NCBI GenBank assembly: GCA_001179505.1
Contig: CDMY01000198.1
Coordinates: forward strand, 1-62,052
DNA length: 62,052 nucleotides
Source of the DNA: Vitrella brassicaformis
Lineage: Eukaryota > Sar > Vitrellaceae
Reading direction: 5' to 3'
Within the stretch, counting starts at the first letter, position 1. Each line of letters opens with the position of its first letter. Shown here piece after piece: positions 18,301-29,721 of this stretch. Below the pieces are notes generated by a model. It made no database searches. It saw nothing but the letters and a program-made list of their open reading frames with translations, and was not told the DNA's origin. The position numbers were made by a program, and so were the translations under genes.

Positions 18301-19854
18301 CCGTCATGCTGCAGTCGATGCAGCAGCCACAGCCACAACTGGTGAGGGATGACCCTTTTGCCGAGGCGGACGCTTTCAACCCCTCCCTGTCCAAGGGGCA
18401 CACCCCGAGATCGGGAGGGCAGATGGGGCAGTCGCCGCAGATGGGCTACCAGCAGCCAATGGGGATTGTTGATGAGAAGGCGGCGGCTCATGCGTTCAGC
18501 GATCTGACGAGCATGCTGATGGGGCAGGGGCAGGGGCAGGGCCGCCAGCAGCAGGTTGCGCCGCAGGTATCGACTCAAGAGATCTGTCATGCTCATGGTT
18601 GTACGAGTGTGGCTTCTTCCTGGTTCAGAATAAGTCGTTTGTGTCACTCCAGCAGCAGCATTTGCAGTCACAGCCAGGTGGCAGCACACCGCCTCAAATG
18701 CAGCCCTTCCCCCCACTGCCACCACACCAGGTGACAAAGATGAAAGGACAACAAAAAAACAAACGTCACTCCTTCTCTGTCTTTTATCAGGGGGGCGGTG
18801 GTGGTATGGCACACCAGCACCATGAGCAGAAGCAGCAGATGCAGCCACAACAGATACCATTCGGATTTCCCCAACAACACGCGCACCAGCAACAGCAACA
18901 GGCCCCTCCCATGCAGCAGAGCGGCCTGTACCAGACGGTGCCGACGGCCGCCGCCCACCTGCAGTTGCCGCAGCAGCAGATGGCCACCACCAGTCTCAGC
19001 AGCAGTCTCAGCAGCAGCCTCAGTACCCCTATGTTCGGCCAAAAGGGGACTGGCCACACGCACGCAGCTGACCCCCAGGGCATGCAGGAAGCCCTCGCAC
19101 ACCATACACAGGTGGGTCAGACCACACACCAGACCAGGTGACAGAGAAAACATTGTGCGCCACTCCTCTCTCTCCCTGTCTGTGTGTGGTGCAGGCATCA
19201 GCGGATCGTTCAGCGGCATTTTTGACCGCTCAGCTGGCGTCGCTGCGGCTGCCTACCCGAGAAGAGGCCGATCAGGCCTTTCAGAACCTCCTGTCTGGAG
19301 GAGGAGGCGCGGACAACAAGCCTCCTCCTCCCGCCATGCCGACCGCCCAGCCATTTGCACCCGCGGTGCGCGCCAATCAACGCACCGCCCCCAACCAACG
19401 GGCACACACACCATGGGCTCCCTCCTCCGTGTCCCGTGTGTGTATGTGTGTGTGTGTGCAGGGTTCTCAGGTGATGGCTAAGGCGGCTGGCGTGGGTGCG
19501 GTGATGTCTCATCAGGACAGTCTCTCGCCCGGCGTGGCCATGAGCCGCCAGACGGGGCTGGGGCCATACGGCCAGCAGCAGGTGGTCCACCACCCTCAGC
19601 AGCAGCAGCAGCAGCAGCAGCAGCCTGGGGCTATGCACGGGTTCGGACAGCAGCCGCAGCCGCAGCAGCCGCAGCAGGGGTGAGAAGGACAGCCTGACGA
19701 GTTCGCGTGTGCATTGATGTGTTGCGCTGTTTGTGTGCACTGCAGTGGGTTTGCGCAAGGGTTTTCTCAGCAGCCGGCAGCAGGACAGCAGCAAGCAGCA
19801 CAGCAGCAGCAGCAGCACCATACACAAGGAGGCCACGGTCATGGCCTTCTGTGA
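15371..19854 (+). CDS. Large Gln/Pro-rich disordered protein with endocytic-type motifs
   Basis: No globular family was recognised. Eight exons (15371-16481, 16557-17315, 17407-18566, 18653-18730, 18791-19111, 19195-19365, 19462-19679, 19746-19854) join in frame to 1308 codons plus TGA. The N-terminus is basic (MFGKIKLPKAGRSRKQLF) and the rest is low-complexity Gln/Pro/Ser with many CAG/CAA runs. Short motifs stand out: LEDLLDLGDE near 16890-16915 resembles a clathrin box, DDPFAEADAF near 18350 contains a DPF adaptor-ear motif, and SLDDVLYGG and SLDDFL-like repeats occur. One ordered-looking segment (RSAAFLTAQLASLRLPTREE, near 19205) lies close to the C-terminus. A role in clathrin-linked trafficking is inference; a transcriptional or RNA-granule scaffold would look similar. 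The last donor-like GTGAGT overlaps the stop, so a further exon is possible. Confidence 0.7.
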
Positions 19855-20460
19855 GTGAGTCCGCTTCCGTCGTTTCTCTCTCTCTTTCTTCCGCCTTTTG
19901 GCGACCTTGTGCGTGCGAGTGGCGTGAAGTGGTGTGGGCGAACACAGCTGAGATGAAGGGCACGGGTGTGTGTGAGGGAGGGATGGCTCAACTTCTTGAG
20001 TGGCTGGCTGCCGATGGCCATTCGTTCCTTCTCTTACTTTGTATGGGTGATGGGACACACACACAGAGAGAGAGAGGCCAATTCGTTTGCTTTCGCGCAC
20101 TATACTCCATCCACCACACACATGCTCACACACCTGACCTGCACACCCACACTCTTACGTAAATTAGTCAGCAGTCTGTCTGTTTTCCCGCGCACCCGTC
20201 TGTTTTTCGCTACCCTTGCTACACCACACATCCACACCCACACGCATACCCTGGCTGGCTGGCTGGCTGGCTGACTGACACGATGCACGCACACACGCGA
20301 GAAGGGGTGCGCCTTTCCTTCCAGGCCTGTCTGTTTGCTGTGCGTTTCTTTTTCGTGTTGCTGCGTATTGCTTGCGACCGATGGGTGGGATGGATTGACA
20401 CGTCAGGCACGTCAGGCACGTCAGACACGTCAGACACACTGTCACTCACGTCAATCAAGG
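19855..20460. other. Convergent intergenic region
   Basis: 3' flank of the Gln-rich and DUF3431-like genes. It contains simple repeats: CTGG(CTGG)n near 20250 and a GTCAGACAC/GTCAGGCAC tandem near 20403-20435. No gene was seen. Confidence 0.5.
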
Positions 20461-22333
20461 CTACACGACTATGCCGGTCATCGGCTTGAGGAAGTGGGAG
20501 GGGTGGTGCTCGTCGCCCAGCTCTATGCGCAGCAGAGGGGGCAACCTGACACACACACACACACACACAGGGACACACACCCCGACACACAGTGCGCAGG
20601 CTGGCACATGAGTGAGCCAGCCGTCTTGACGCACCTGTTGTCGAGTGGTCTGGGTGGCAAGTGGTAGTCCTCCCCCATTACAAGGTGCCACAAGAACTCA
20701 AACACAAAACAATGAGACGACCTGACCACCCCCCGCCATCCCGCCATCACACACCCCACACACACAAGAACAGACACAGTGAACAAATCATCTCATCTAG
20801 ACAGCCAGCCCCCCACAGCCCACCCCACCTGTCCGGCAGTCCTTTCTCGACGCATGTGTCTCGTATGGACCCGTCCACCATGGTGGCCATGTGCCGATAG
20901 AAGGAGGGGGGCCGCTGCGTCAGCCGCTCCCTCGACACCACAAACTGCGCGCAGCAGTAGGTGCTCAGGATCTTATCCTTATCCGGCGGCTTGTCGAACA
21001 AGACCCTGCTCAGAACGAACATAACATGCCCACCATCACCATTGAATGCAGTCAGGTCAGCGTGTCCCAACCAGTGCTTGCCTACTCAAAGGTGGACTCC
21101 ATGCAGGGCGTGACCGTCTCAAGGTGCCTGACACAACACACACAACACATCCAATCCACCTCCGGGCACCTCCCCACACACATCCACTCGTTCGCACCTG
21201 TGTGTGTTGAGGTGAAAGAACGGCACCTCCCAGGTCCCCTGCTGCATGGCCGCCAGCACACTCGCCAGCAGCGCAACCCTCAAATGATTCGGCGCGTCGC
21301 CCTGCAGCATGACCAAGTAGTCACTCAACGGAAACATCCCGCCCCCGTCCCTCTCCCCCTCCCCCCCTCCCAGCACACTATTGATGTGCGTCAGGTAGGC
21401 CGTGCACTCGTCGCCCCGCACAGTGCCGTCCGAGAGGGGGATGACTGTGAGCGATGCCACGTGCTGGCGGAGGTCTGAGAGGAGGGTGGTGTTGAGGCCG
21501 TAGGTGGCGAGGTTGGCCGGGGGTGGCTCGGTGGGAGAGATTGGTATGGGGGCGGAGGACGGCCTCCTGCATCACACAGCACAGCACAGCACAGCCATCC
21601 ATGGGAGGGAGAGCTGTGGGCAAGGTCTCTCTCTCTCTCTCTGCTGCATGTGTGGTTTGGTTTTTAGCCACCCTTCTGGTGCGCCGTGGTCGGTGCTGGT
21701 GCTGCACTTGGCGTACAGGTAGATGTGGCTCTCCACCGGCCACCTCGTGAAGTCCATCGCATGACTCGCCAGCCACTCCAGCCCCTCCATGCAATGGCAC
21801 ACCACCACAGACACCGAAGCCGACCTCTGCCCTTTGCTCCTTCTCTCGTCAATCAGCCTCTCCACCCTCTCCACAGCCTCTCTCAGCGGCCACACGCGCA
21901 CCAGCACATCCTGGTGCTCCACAGACACCTCCCTCTCCCTCAGCAGCCGCAAGCCCTCCGCATACACACCGGCAACAACGTCCAGCGGCTCGGTCAGCAG
22001 CAGCGCCTCGGCAGCCAGCAGGTGCGCAAACACTATCAGCCCGGGACACTCGGCCACGAACTGAGAGCGGAAGTCTGGCGGGATGCGCAGGAGAAAGAAG
22101 GCCCCGCGGATGGGCGGCGGGCTGGTCTGTGTGGTGGCATGTGTGCCATGTGTATGTGTGGCGTAGAAGGCTTTGATCTTGGCTTGGAAGGCCGCCGCGT
22201 TGAGGCGGAACTCGTAGCACTGCTCGTCCACACACCAGGCCAGACTGTACTCGGAGAAGCACTGATGCGCACCGATCGGCCAGGCGTGGATGAGCCACAG
22301 ACAGACGAGAGATAACCAGATCCACTGCTCCAT
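20461..22333 (-). CDS. DUF3431-like protein with N-terminal signal/anchor
   Basis: The start at 22333 gives MEQWIWLSLVCLWLIHAW, a signal peptide or signal anchor, followed by Cys-containing lumenal sequence. The body matches the layout of the DUF3431 family, which is related to glycosyltransferase-like proteins and biochemically poorly defined. A first strand and acidic turn (VVVCHCMEGLEWL near 21780) is followed by ESHIYLYAKCS. Then come GDECTAYLTHI near 21400, SDYLVMLQGDAPNHL near 21310, STYCCAQFVVSRERL near 20940 with SFYRHMATMV, and FEFLWHLVMGEDYHLPP near 20690. Five or six exons are joined by CA-rich introns (TG-rich on the coding strand). It is divergent from the DUF2009-like gene, with 247 bp between starts. 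A secretory-pathway location is inferred from the leader. Confidence 0.65.
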
Positions 22334-22580
22334 TCGCCAGATCTCTCCCAGCCGGCCAGAAAACCCGGCCACACCTGCGAGCTCAGAATGATTTGAAGGG
22401 TGCGAACTGTAGAGGTTGCCGTCAGCAGACTGTTCCCTTTTATCTCGACAGAATAATCGCACCACTGTGAGAGACTCCGTCCTTCTCGAGGCGCGTCAGT
22501 CCAGCGAGTAGCATCGCACATCGGCCTAGCATCGGCCAAGGCGCAGGCGGCGGTCCATCTGTCTGTGTGTGCGCGTGAGT
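22334..22580. promoter_or_regulatory. Shared 247-bp divergent promoter region
   Basis: Region between the start codons of the DUF3431-like (-) and DUF2009-like (+) genes. Inferred from gene geometry; no specific motif was identified. Confidence 0.4.
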
Positions 22581-24672
22581 ATGTCGGTCTCGCCGTCGGC
22601 TCGGCTCAATCGTCTCCTCGACGGCGACGATGGGGCGGAAGACACTGAGATGACTGAAGGTACGACGTCGGTAGTCGCTAGGACTCACGTGTGTTGGCTG
22701 GTGCATCTCTCGGTGCTGTGGTGTGGTGTGCCGACTGTCAGGTGAGAATGAGGCGCTGGAGAAGCAGGAGGAGGAGGCAGAGAGCCACCCGGTGAAGTAC
22801 GAGAACTTCGACGACCGCACGCTCGCCGTCCTCAACTCACTCAACAGAGAAAACATATTCAAAGGCACGGCAGGAGGCACACGAACCACACGAACCACAC
22901 GAACCACACGACACACAGACACCCACACATCGTGTCTGTCTTTCCTTCCTCCCTCTCAGTGCTGGATGGCGTGGTGGGGGGCGAGCAGGGCAAGGCGGTC
23001 CTCGCACAGACCCTCAAAGACGTGGCGGGAGACCTGCTGCAGCAATACGAACGGGTCAGTCCAGTCAGCACCTCACCTGAGCTCATCTGACCTGAGCCAA
23101 TCCCACCTGAGGATGACGATACAATATATCTCTTGATTGATCTATAACCAGGCATCGGCCGAGCAGTACAACACGCTGGAGACCGGCGGGACTGGCGGCG
23201 CCTCGGCGTCTGCGTCTGCCATGGTCAACAGGCAGCCGTCGTCGTCGGACAAAATGGACGTGTCGGTGGAGCCCTCAGAGAGCGGCGATAAGGACGGCGG
23301 CCGACACGAGGAGGCGGACGAAGAAGTCGATGGGCTCGAGGGAGAAAGTCAGTCAGCGAGATAGATTACCCATAGTGTCTGTGTGTGTGGTGGGTGGACG
23401 GAAGTGTGTGTGTGTGTGTGTGCAGCTGAGTTGGAGCAGAAGTTCCGCAAGGATCCCAACATCTTCATGAGGAAGGCGAGATACGTGCCGCTCAGACTCA
23501 CATACGACGGTATGTGCGGTGTGCAGCGGACGGACGGACACCATGCCGTCCGCAAACACACAGCTGCTCTGGGGCCATGTGTATCATCACGGGTGTGTAT
23601 CATCGCGCGCGCGTGTGTGTGTGTGTGTGCAGAGCGTAGTCTGTTGCGTCTGTTGGAGAGTGCCTTAGAGGTGTCCGAGTACACTGACAAAGTCGACGTC
23701 TTCACCGGCGGCAACAAAGCCAGACTGTACCCCAACACACACACACACACCACCACCACCATGGCCTCACTCGTTGATGGCTTCATGTGTGCGTGTTGTG
23801 TCTGTCATGTGCAGCATGGCGGTCCAGATCCGTCAGATCTGCTCCATCCTGTGTGGGCTGGTGGTGGCGCACAACTACGAGATCGGCCAGGCGCTCATCA
23901 AAGACAGAGAATTCGCCGACAACGCCGTAAGAACGAACAACAAGACGAAATGCCACAGCCACCGGCCACCGACAGACTGTGTGTATGTGTGTGTGTGTGT
24001 GTGTGATGGATCCCTTCCCTTCAACATCAGGATTTTTTCAAGATAGTGTTTGAGATCGGCCGGCGTTACAAGATCCTCAATCCAGAGAGGATGCGCGGAT
24101 CCTACGGCAAGCTGCTCTTCCTACTACAGGACAGGTGGGTGCCGACGCCAAACAGCCAAAACAACCAGCCGCTGGATGTTCCCACGTCTGTGTGTGTGGT
24201 GTGTGGTGTCTGGTGTCTGCAGTGTGAAGCCTGACGTGCGCGAGCTGCTGGGGTTTTCGCCGGTGGCTGACGAGGTGGTCACCGTCTACAAGGTGGGTGT
24301 GTGTGGTGTGGTGGGTATGGTCACCTCACACGGACATGCACGGATGGATGGATGTGCAGGTGTTGGAGCACAAGAAGAATGGCCTGGCGCTGCTCAAGGA
24401 CCCGCTGCTGTGCAAGGCTACCATGGGTGGGTCTGCCTGCAGTGGATGGAGTGGCCACACAAGGACGGCAGCCAGCCAGCCAGCCAGCCAAGACGTGCCG
24501 GCGAAAGGATATGATCCCATGTGTCCCTTTCTCTCCTCTCTGTTGCCTTGATTCAGAGATCCTGCCCGAGGGCAAGTCACGCGCACAGATCCAGAGGGAG
24601 ATAAGAACCAAAGAGGTGCGTGCGCAGGAAGACAGACAGCCGCCATGACATGACCACGTCCAATGACGAAAT

Positions 24673-24704
<32 letters not shown>

Positions 24705-26262
24705 CTCTGTGTCCAGGACGCCCAGAAGGCGCTGATCCGCAAGTACGCCTCGCGCAACGTCACGAGACAGGCCCAGAGGGGCGGCAGGTTCTTCACTCTC
24801 AGCCTAGGTACACAAACCGACCACCGGCACACGGCGCACACACAAACCACTGGCGCATCCGTGTGTGTGTGTGTATGTGTGTGTGTAGGGTTATTTGAAG
24901 TGACCAAGGGGACGCACCCGGGCGGTTCTGACACGGACAGCGACGATGAGGACAAAGACAGAAATGCACCGCTCCTGCCTGATGACATCGAACAGGTGCG
25001 CTGCGCATCGGCAGCCATCCATCCATCCATCTGTGTGTGTGTGGTATATGTGTGTGTGTGTAGTGCATCTACTCGTTGGGCGACCACAACAGCCACCTGC
25101 GGTTCAACCGCTACCCCTGCGACAAGATGATCAAATACCTCAAGGACCACTTCAGCCCTGACGAATATGTCAGACACACACACAGACAGACAGACAGGAA
25201 CTCGCCCACCTTATCCACCGGTCGATGGACCATGCATGTGTGTGTGCGTGTGTGTGTGTGTGTAGGAGGATCACTATTCCCTGGCCATCTCAGCCGGCCG
25301 TGGCGGCGCGCGCCTCTCCCACTCGCACAAGCGGCAGTACACCTACGTCCTGCAGTCGCTCGAGCTGTGGAGAGACGTCCTGCACTTCGTAATTAATAAC
25401 CAGCCACCCCTCAGACACACACACCACGGCCCCTGGGCATCATCCATCCATCAATTCAGCCCCTCCCTGTGTGTGCGTGAGTGTGTGTGCAGCTGTTTGA
25501 GTTGTGGCATCGCACCGAGAAGGATTTGCTGAACCCCAATAACCCCTACAGGCTGCGCGACACCGGCCAGGGGCTCAACAGAGTCCAGAGCGCACCGAAC
25601 GTGTCAGACGCCGTTCACAGGATCATCAAGTATGTAGGCCAAGCAGCTGTCAGCTGCCCTTGGCTGCCTGCGTACGCTCTGTGTGTGTTTGTGTGTGTGT
25701 GTGTGCAGTCGTGTGCAGAATCGTGTTGGCGGTTGGGTGGGGTCGTCAGTGGTGCACCTGGGCGACCACAACGTTCCCAACGCCCTCGTGTTTATCGACA
25801 AGTACATCCAGGTGCGTCCCTCAGTATAAGCGACCACACACACACACACACACAGCAAACACGCGTGTGTCTGTGCTGTGTGGTGTGTATCGTGTCAGGT
25901 GCCGCGCATCCTGAGCCCGGTGGTGCTGTGCCTCGACAAAATCGACGAAGTCTACACGCAGCAAGACGGTAGGTACGGTACCCACATCAAGTCAAGGGCA
26001 GCACACACGCGCCAGCCATCACGCCACCGTTGATGCGGTGTGGTGTGTGTGTGTCTCGGATGAGTGCAGGTCTGAAGAGCTACATCGACTCGACCTTCGG
26101 CGGCCCCACCAAGCTCAAGAAGCTCATCCTCTGCGACTTCTTCAGACACGCATTCGACGGCAGCGGAGCCGACAACTTCTTCGACGCAGGTCGGTCAGGC
26201 GCCCTCTCCCCCTTACTCGTTGTCCCCTGTCCCTCATCAAGGCGCATGTGTGGCTGGGCGTG

Positions 26263-26295
<33 letters not shown>

Positions 26296-26417
26296 CAGGT
26301 TCGTGCATCGACGGACGGCTGACGTCGGCATGGAACTGGTGTTCGAAGGTCGAGAAGAAGTCCTACTTCCCCGTGTTCCTGCTCACGGGCTTCACGGGAT
26401 TCGACGGACGATTCTGA
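22581..26417 (+). CDS. DUF2009 (UPF0652) family protein
   Basis: Conserved eukaryotic protein of unknown function. The start at 22581 ([15 protein letters not shown]) is followed by an acidic, Ser/Glu-rich segment, then the conserved body: [77 protein letters not shown] with [12 protein letters not shown], and [19 protein letters not shown]. It ends [11 protein letters not shown], stop 26415-26417. About 18 exons; most introns end in (TG)n-CAG. The second intron appears to use a GC donor (exon end at 22864, GC-AG). The acidic insert ([14 protein letters not shown]) near 24930 suggests a phosphorylated loop. No catalytic motif was identified. Family membership is by recalled pattern and is reasonably but not fully secure. 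Confidence 0.7.
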
Positions 26418-26451
26418 AGCCACACACTTATCGGTGTGTGTGGGGGGCGGG

Positions 26452-26751
26452 NNNNNNNNNNNNNNNNNNNNNNNNNNNNNNNNNNNNNNNNNNNNNNNNN
26501 NNNNNNNNNNNNNNNNNNNNNNNNNNNNNNNNNNNNNNNNNNNNNNNNNNNNNNNNNNNNNNNNNNNNNNNNNNNNNNNNNNNNNNNNNNNNNNNNNNNN
26601 NNNNNNNNNNNNNNNNNNNNNNNNNNNNNNNNNNNNNNNNNNNNNNNNNNNNNNNNNNNNNNNNNNNNNNNNNNNNNNNNNNNNNNNNNNNNNNNNNNNN
26701 NNNNNNNNNNNNNNNNNNNNNNNNNNNNNNNNNNNNNNNNNNNNNNNNNNN
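26452..26751. other. Assembly gap, exactly 300 N
   Basis: A run of 300 undetermined bases lies 34 bp after the DUF2009-like stop codon and follows a G-rich TGTGTGGGGGGCGGG run. The round length suggests a scaffolding placeholder, so the true distance is unknown. Confidence 0.99.
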
Positions 26752-27070
26752 TGCGTGTGTGCGTTGCGATGCAGCGGGCGGGCGCATCCGTTAATTACTT
26801 ACAGGGTGACACACATGTGGTAGCGGGGCCGGCTCTCTCTCTCTGTCTTTCTGGTGGGTGGTGGGTGAGGTGGACTGGTGTAGCGTGTGCAGGGAGGATG
26901 TGTGTAAGGGTGCATGTGGAATACTCTCTCACTCACTGGATGTCGGTACTGTACGTTGGTGTGATTTTCATGAATTACTCGCTCCGTCCCTTACCGTCCA
27001 GAGTCCACACACGCTGGGCCCTCCACACATGCAACGGGTTCACGACACGAACAGCCCACAAAGAGAAGCC
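26752..27070. other. Intergenic, 3' of ZMYND12
   Basis: About 320 bp between the gap and the ZMYND12 stop codon. No gene was seen. Confidence 0.5.
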
Positions 27071-28846
27071 TCACAAGGTTGCTGGGAGGAGCCGCTGCTC
27101 AGCCTGTGTATGCAAACGACAGCACACAGGCATACACACACACACACGTGCGCCTCTCTATGTATCCTCTTACCAGTCTGAAGTATCGCATGGCGTTGAG
27201 GGTCTGCCGATTGGCGTCACCCACAGCCTCACTGAAGCCGTCCACAGCCTGATACCAACACACACACACACACACAGAGAGACACACACATGGACACCCA
27301 TGGCCGGGTATCAGGCCTGCCCCCACTTGGACATCACACCCTGTTGAGCTGTTCTCTTGCGGCCTTGTAGTCGCCGGCGTGCAGGAAGAGCAGCCCCAGG
27401 GTGCATCTTGCCTCGGCGGTGGGCGCGGTCATGTCGCCGAATCGCTTGCCGCGGTGCTCGCTGATGTGCCGCAAGATCTCGGCCGCCTCCTCCATCTCAA
27501 CCTCACTCACCAGAGCGTCGCTCTCTGCACACAACAAACACACACTCCGGCTGTGGGCTGGGCTCCTTCCCTGTCTGTCTGTCTCTATGTCTGTGTTGCC
27601 GACTTACCGGGTCTCTCCGCGCCCCTCTCCCCTCTGTCTTCTTCGCCCTTTCCCCTCAGCATTATCTTCTCGACGTCGTCGCCCGTCTCCCTCTCCAGCT
27701 CCTCGACTATGTCCCTCTCTACCGCAGCTGCAGCACCCTGGGTGTGGTCCTCCTGGGTGGGCGAGGGGGCGGGGGCAGGGAGTGCCTTGTTCAGCCACTT
27801 GTTGTAGATCTGCAGCACCTTGTTGTATAAGGCGTGTGCACGGTCCAGCTGAAAGAGAGACAGAGATGAGGCAGGGAGGGGGGGATACAGGAGGGGTGCG
27901 TGTTGGTGCCTCTCCCCACTTGTTGGTGTGACTGGAAGACCCGCGCCATGTGGAAGTAGGATGGCGCAGTGCGGACGGACTGCGGCCCGAACTCACAAGC
28001 GGAGTAGTAGATATCGCTCGCGAACGCCTCCAGGGACTCGTTGTACCGCTGCTGAGCTGCATACAGCCGCCCGAAGTTCCGCTGCAGATTGCTCATCAGA
28101 GCAGGCCCCGCCTCTGGGTGCTTGACCAGGCTCCAGTTGGCGAGAGAGAGGAACTCTTCGGCAACCTTCAACCGACGCAGACCTGCCCACCAACACACAG
28201 ACACACACACACACATCCGTGCAGACGCATTGTGCCTTCCTTGATTCTTATCACCAAGATTGGCTTCGGCGAGGAGGAGGTACGAAGGCACCAGTTCCAG
28301 GGCCTCGCTGCCGTAGGTCGCGATGGCCAGCTTGAGGGAGTGGAGGGCCCCCGGCACGGCGAGCTGATAGTTGCCCTGCACCAGGAACTTCTGCGCCGTC
28401 TCCGTGCACAAGTCCAAGACCTCTTTCTGAACACACACACGAAGCACGACACATGACAACACAGGATGCGAACGAACTTGATGGCTTCGTTCTTCGTTCT
28501 CACTCTGATTGCTCTGAGTTCCTTCTCCCTCTTTTGTCTTTCCTCCTCCGAGCCAATCATCTTGGGTTTGCTCCGCAGCAAAGTCAGGTCCTGACCGATG
28601 AGGTGCAAGATGCCCCGCCAATCCTGCTCGAAATGCTCCGGAGTGCTGCACACATAGCAACAAGGGGGCACAATGGCGTCCATCAAGGCCTTCCCGGTGT
28701 CCCACTGTCCCGGTGCGTGTGTGTTACCAGTAGTAGGTTGGCACATCCTTGCACTGGAGCGATGCGGGTCTGCCGCAGAGTTCGCATTCCAAGCGGATGG
28801 TCTCGCCCTTTGGACGGGCCAGCAGGTTCACCGGAATGGCTGACAT
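27071..28846 (-). CDS. ZMYND12: ZMYND12-like MYND-finger/TPR axonemal protein
   Basis: Orthologue of ZMYND12, a MYND zinc-finger plus TPR-like protein tied to the ciliary/flagellar axoneme, where it works with TTC29. The start at 28846 gives MSAIPVNLLARPKGETIRL, then a MYND finger (CELCGRPASLQC; YY joined across the intron to CTPEHFEQDW, then GILHLIGQDL). Family-diagnostic blocks follow: EEERQKREKELRAIR, LCTETAQKFLVQGNYQLAVP, ALHSLKLAIATYG, LELVPSYLLLAEANLG, KVAEEFLSLANWSLVKHP, LQRNFGRLYAAQQRYNESLE, SDIYYSACEFG, and SYFHMARVFQSHQQ, joined to LDRAHALYNKVLQIYNKWL. The C-terminal exons add an Ala/Glu linker and LGLLFLHAGDYKAAREQL, ending RYFRLAEQRLLPATL (stop 27071-27073). Eight or so exons. It completes a set of axonemal genes in this window with the dynein heavy chain and DNAI7. 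Confidence 0.88.
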
Positions 28847-29690
28847 TTCCCCGTCTTCGGCGGAACGGCCCCCCGCGCCCCCAGCTCTACGATCGAACTC
28901 ATTGCAATCATGACCTGAACTCCTGCGGTTTGATTGAATACGCAGGGTGACTCGGTAGGTGAGTAGACGGCAAATTCGATGGGGGGCCTTCTACATGTGG
29001 TGAGATTCATTCCACGTAAAAATCTGGATAGGGACAATTTGCCAAGAAGGCTTCGCGTGTTTCAAGAAGGAGACACCCTTCTGCCTTCCAGCCGCACACA
29101 GCCAGCATGGCATGAGGACGAAGAAGAGCAAGCCATTGCACGAAACAGAGACACCGAGCTCAATGGATGAGTGTCAGCACACACCTCTTTCTCCCTGCAG
29201 CCAACAAACGAGAAACGCACGCACGCAGCGCATGGCGTGGTGTTGGGGCGATGGACGGGGCTGGGGTGTTCTCATCGGATGAGTGAGCGTGCCCTTTGTG
29301 CATAGGCATATGTGGATAGATTCATGGAGGCGATTTGGACAAGCGAGTGCATGGATGCCATCTGTCAATTATCTCTCCTCGGATGCAAAAAAAAAACGCA
29401 CGCAGCGCATTCATCATCATTCTTCGCAGCGCTCGTGTGATGCCCACTTTGGCCGAAAGCCTTCGTGTTTTCTCACATCGGCTTGGTTCCCTTCTTGTCC
29501 AGGGTCGACCACCCCGGGTCGATACAATGGTGACACACAGGGATCCTACACCTGAACGAACAAATCGAATGAACCTGAACAAACAAATCGAATGCACGAC
29601 AGTCTGCGCATCTTCTTGTCAACGGGCCATTACCAGATGAACGCCGAGATGGATGTTGGGTGCTGCACATGAGTTTGGGTTGGAACGCTT
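28847..29690. other. Intergenic region, ZMYND12 upstream
   Basis: No gene could be supported. Open frames here are short and not protein-like. It contains a short A9 run near 29388-29397. Confidence 0.45.
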
Positions 29691-29720
29691 CAGACAAATA
29701 TAAAATGTAGACAGCGATAG
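29691..29720 (-). promoter_or_regulatory. Conserved TATA-containing element, copy 1
   Basis: On the minus strand this reads ATCGCTGTCTACATTTTATA and continues TTTG. It lies directly after the stop codon of kinase-like gene A. It is one of four related copies (29691, 32512, 34765, 37034), all within or at the edge of the kinase array. Here its position suits a 3' element or an orphan promoter from a lost gene. Confidence 0.5.
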
Positions 29721-29721
29721 T

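Noticed and set aside
15500-19300. Long Leu/Ala/Val-rich frames on the minus strand opposite the Gln-rich gene
   Set aside because: They are antisense readings of CAG/CAA repeats (CTG/TTG gives poly-Leu); the plus-strand frame joins cleanly through eight exons.
26434-26823. Open frames spanning the N run
   Set aside because: They exist only because undetermined bases are read as open.
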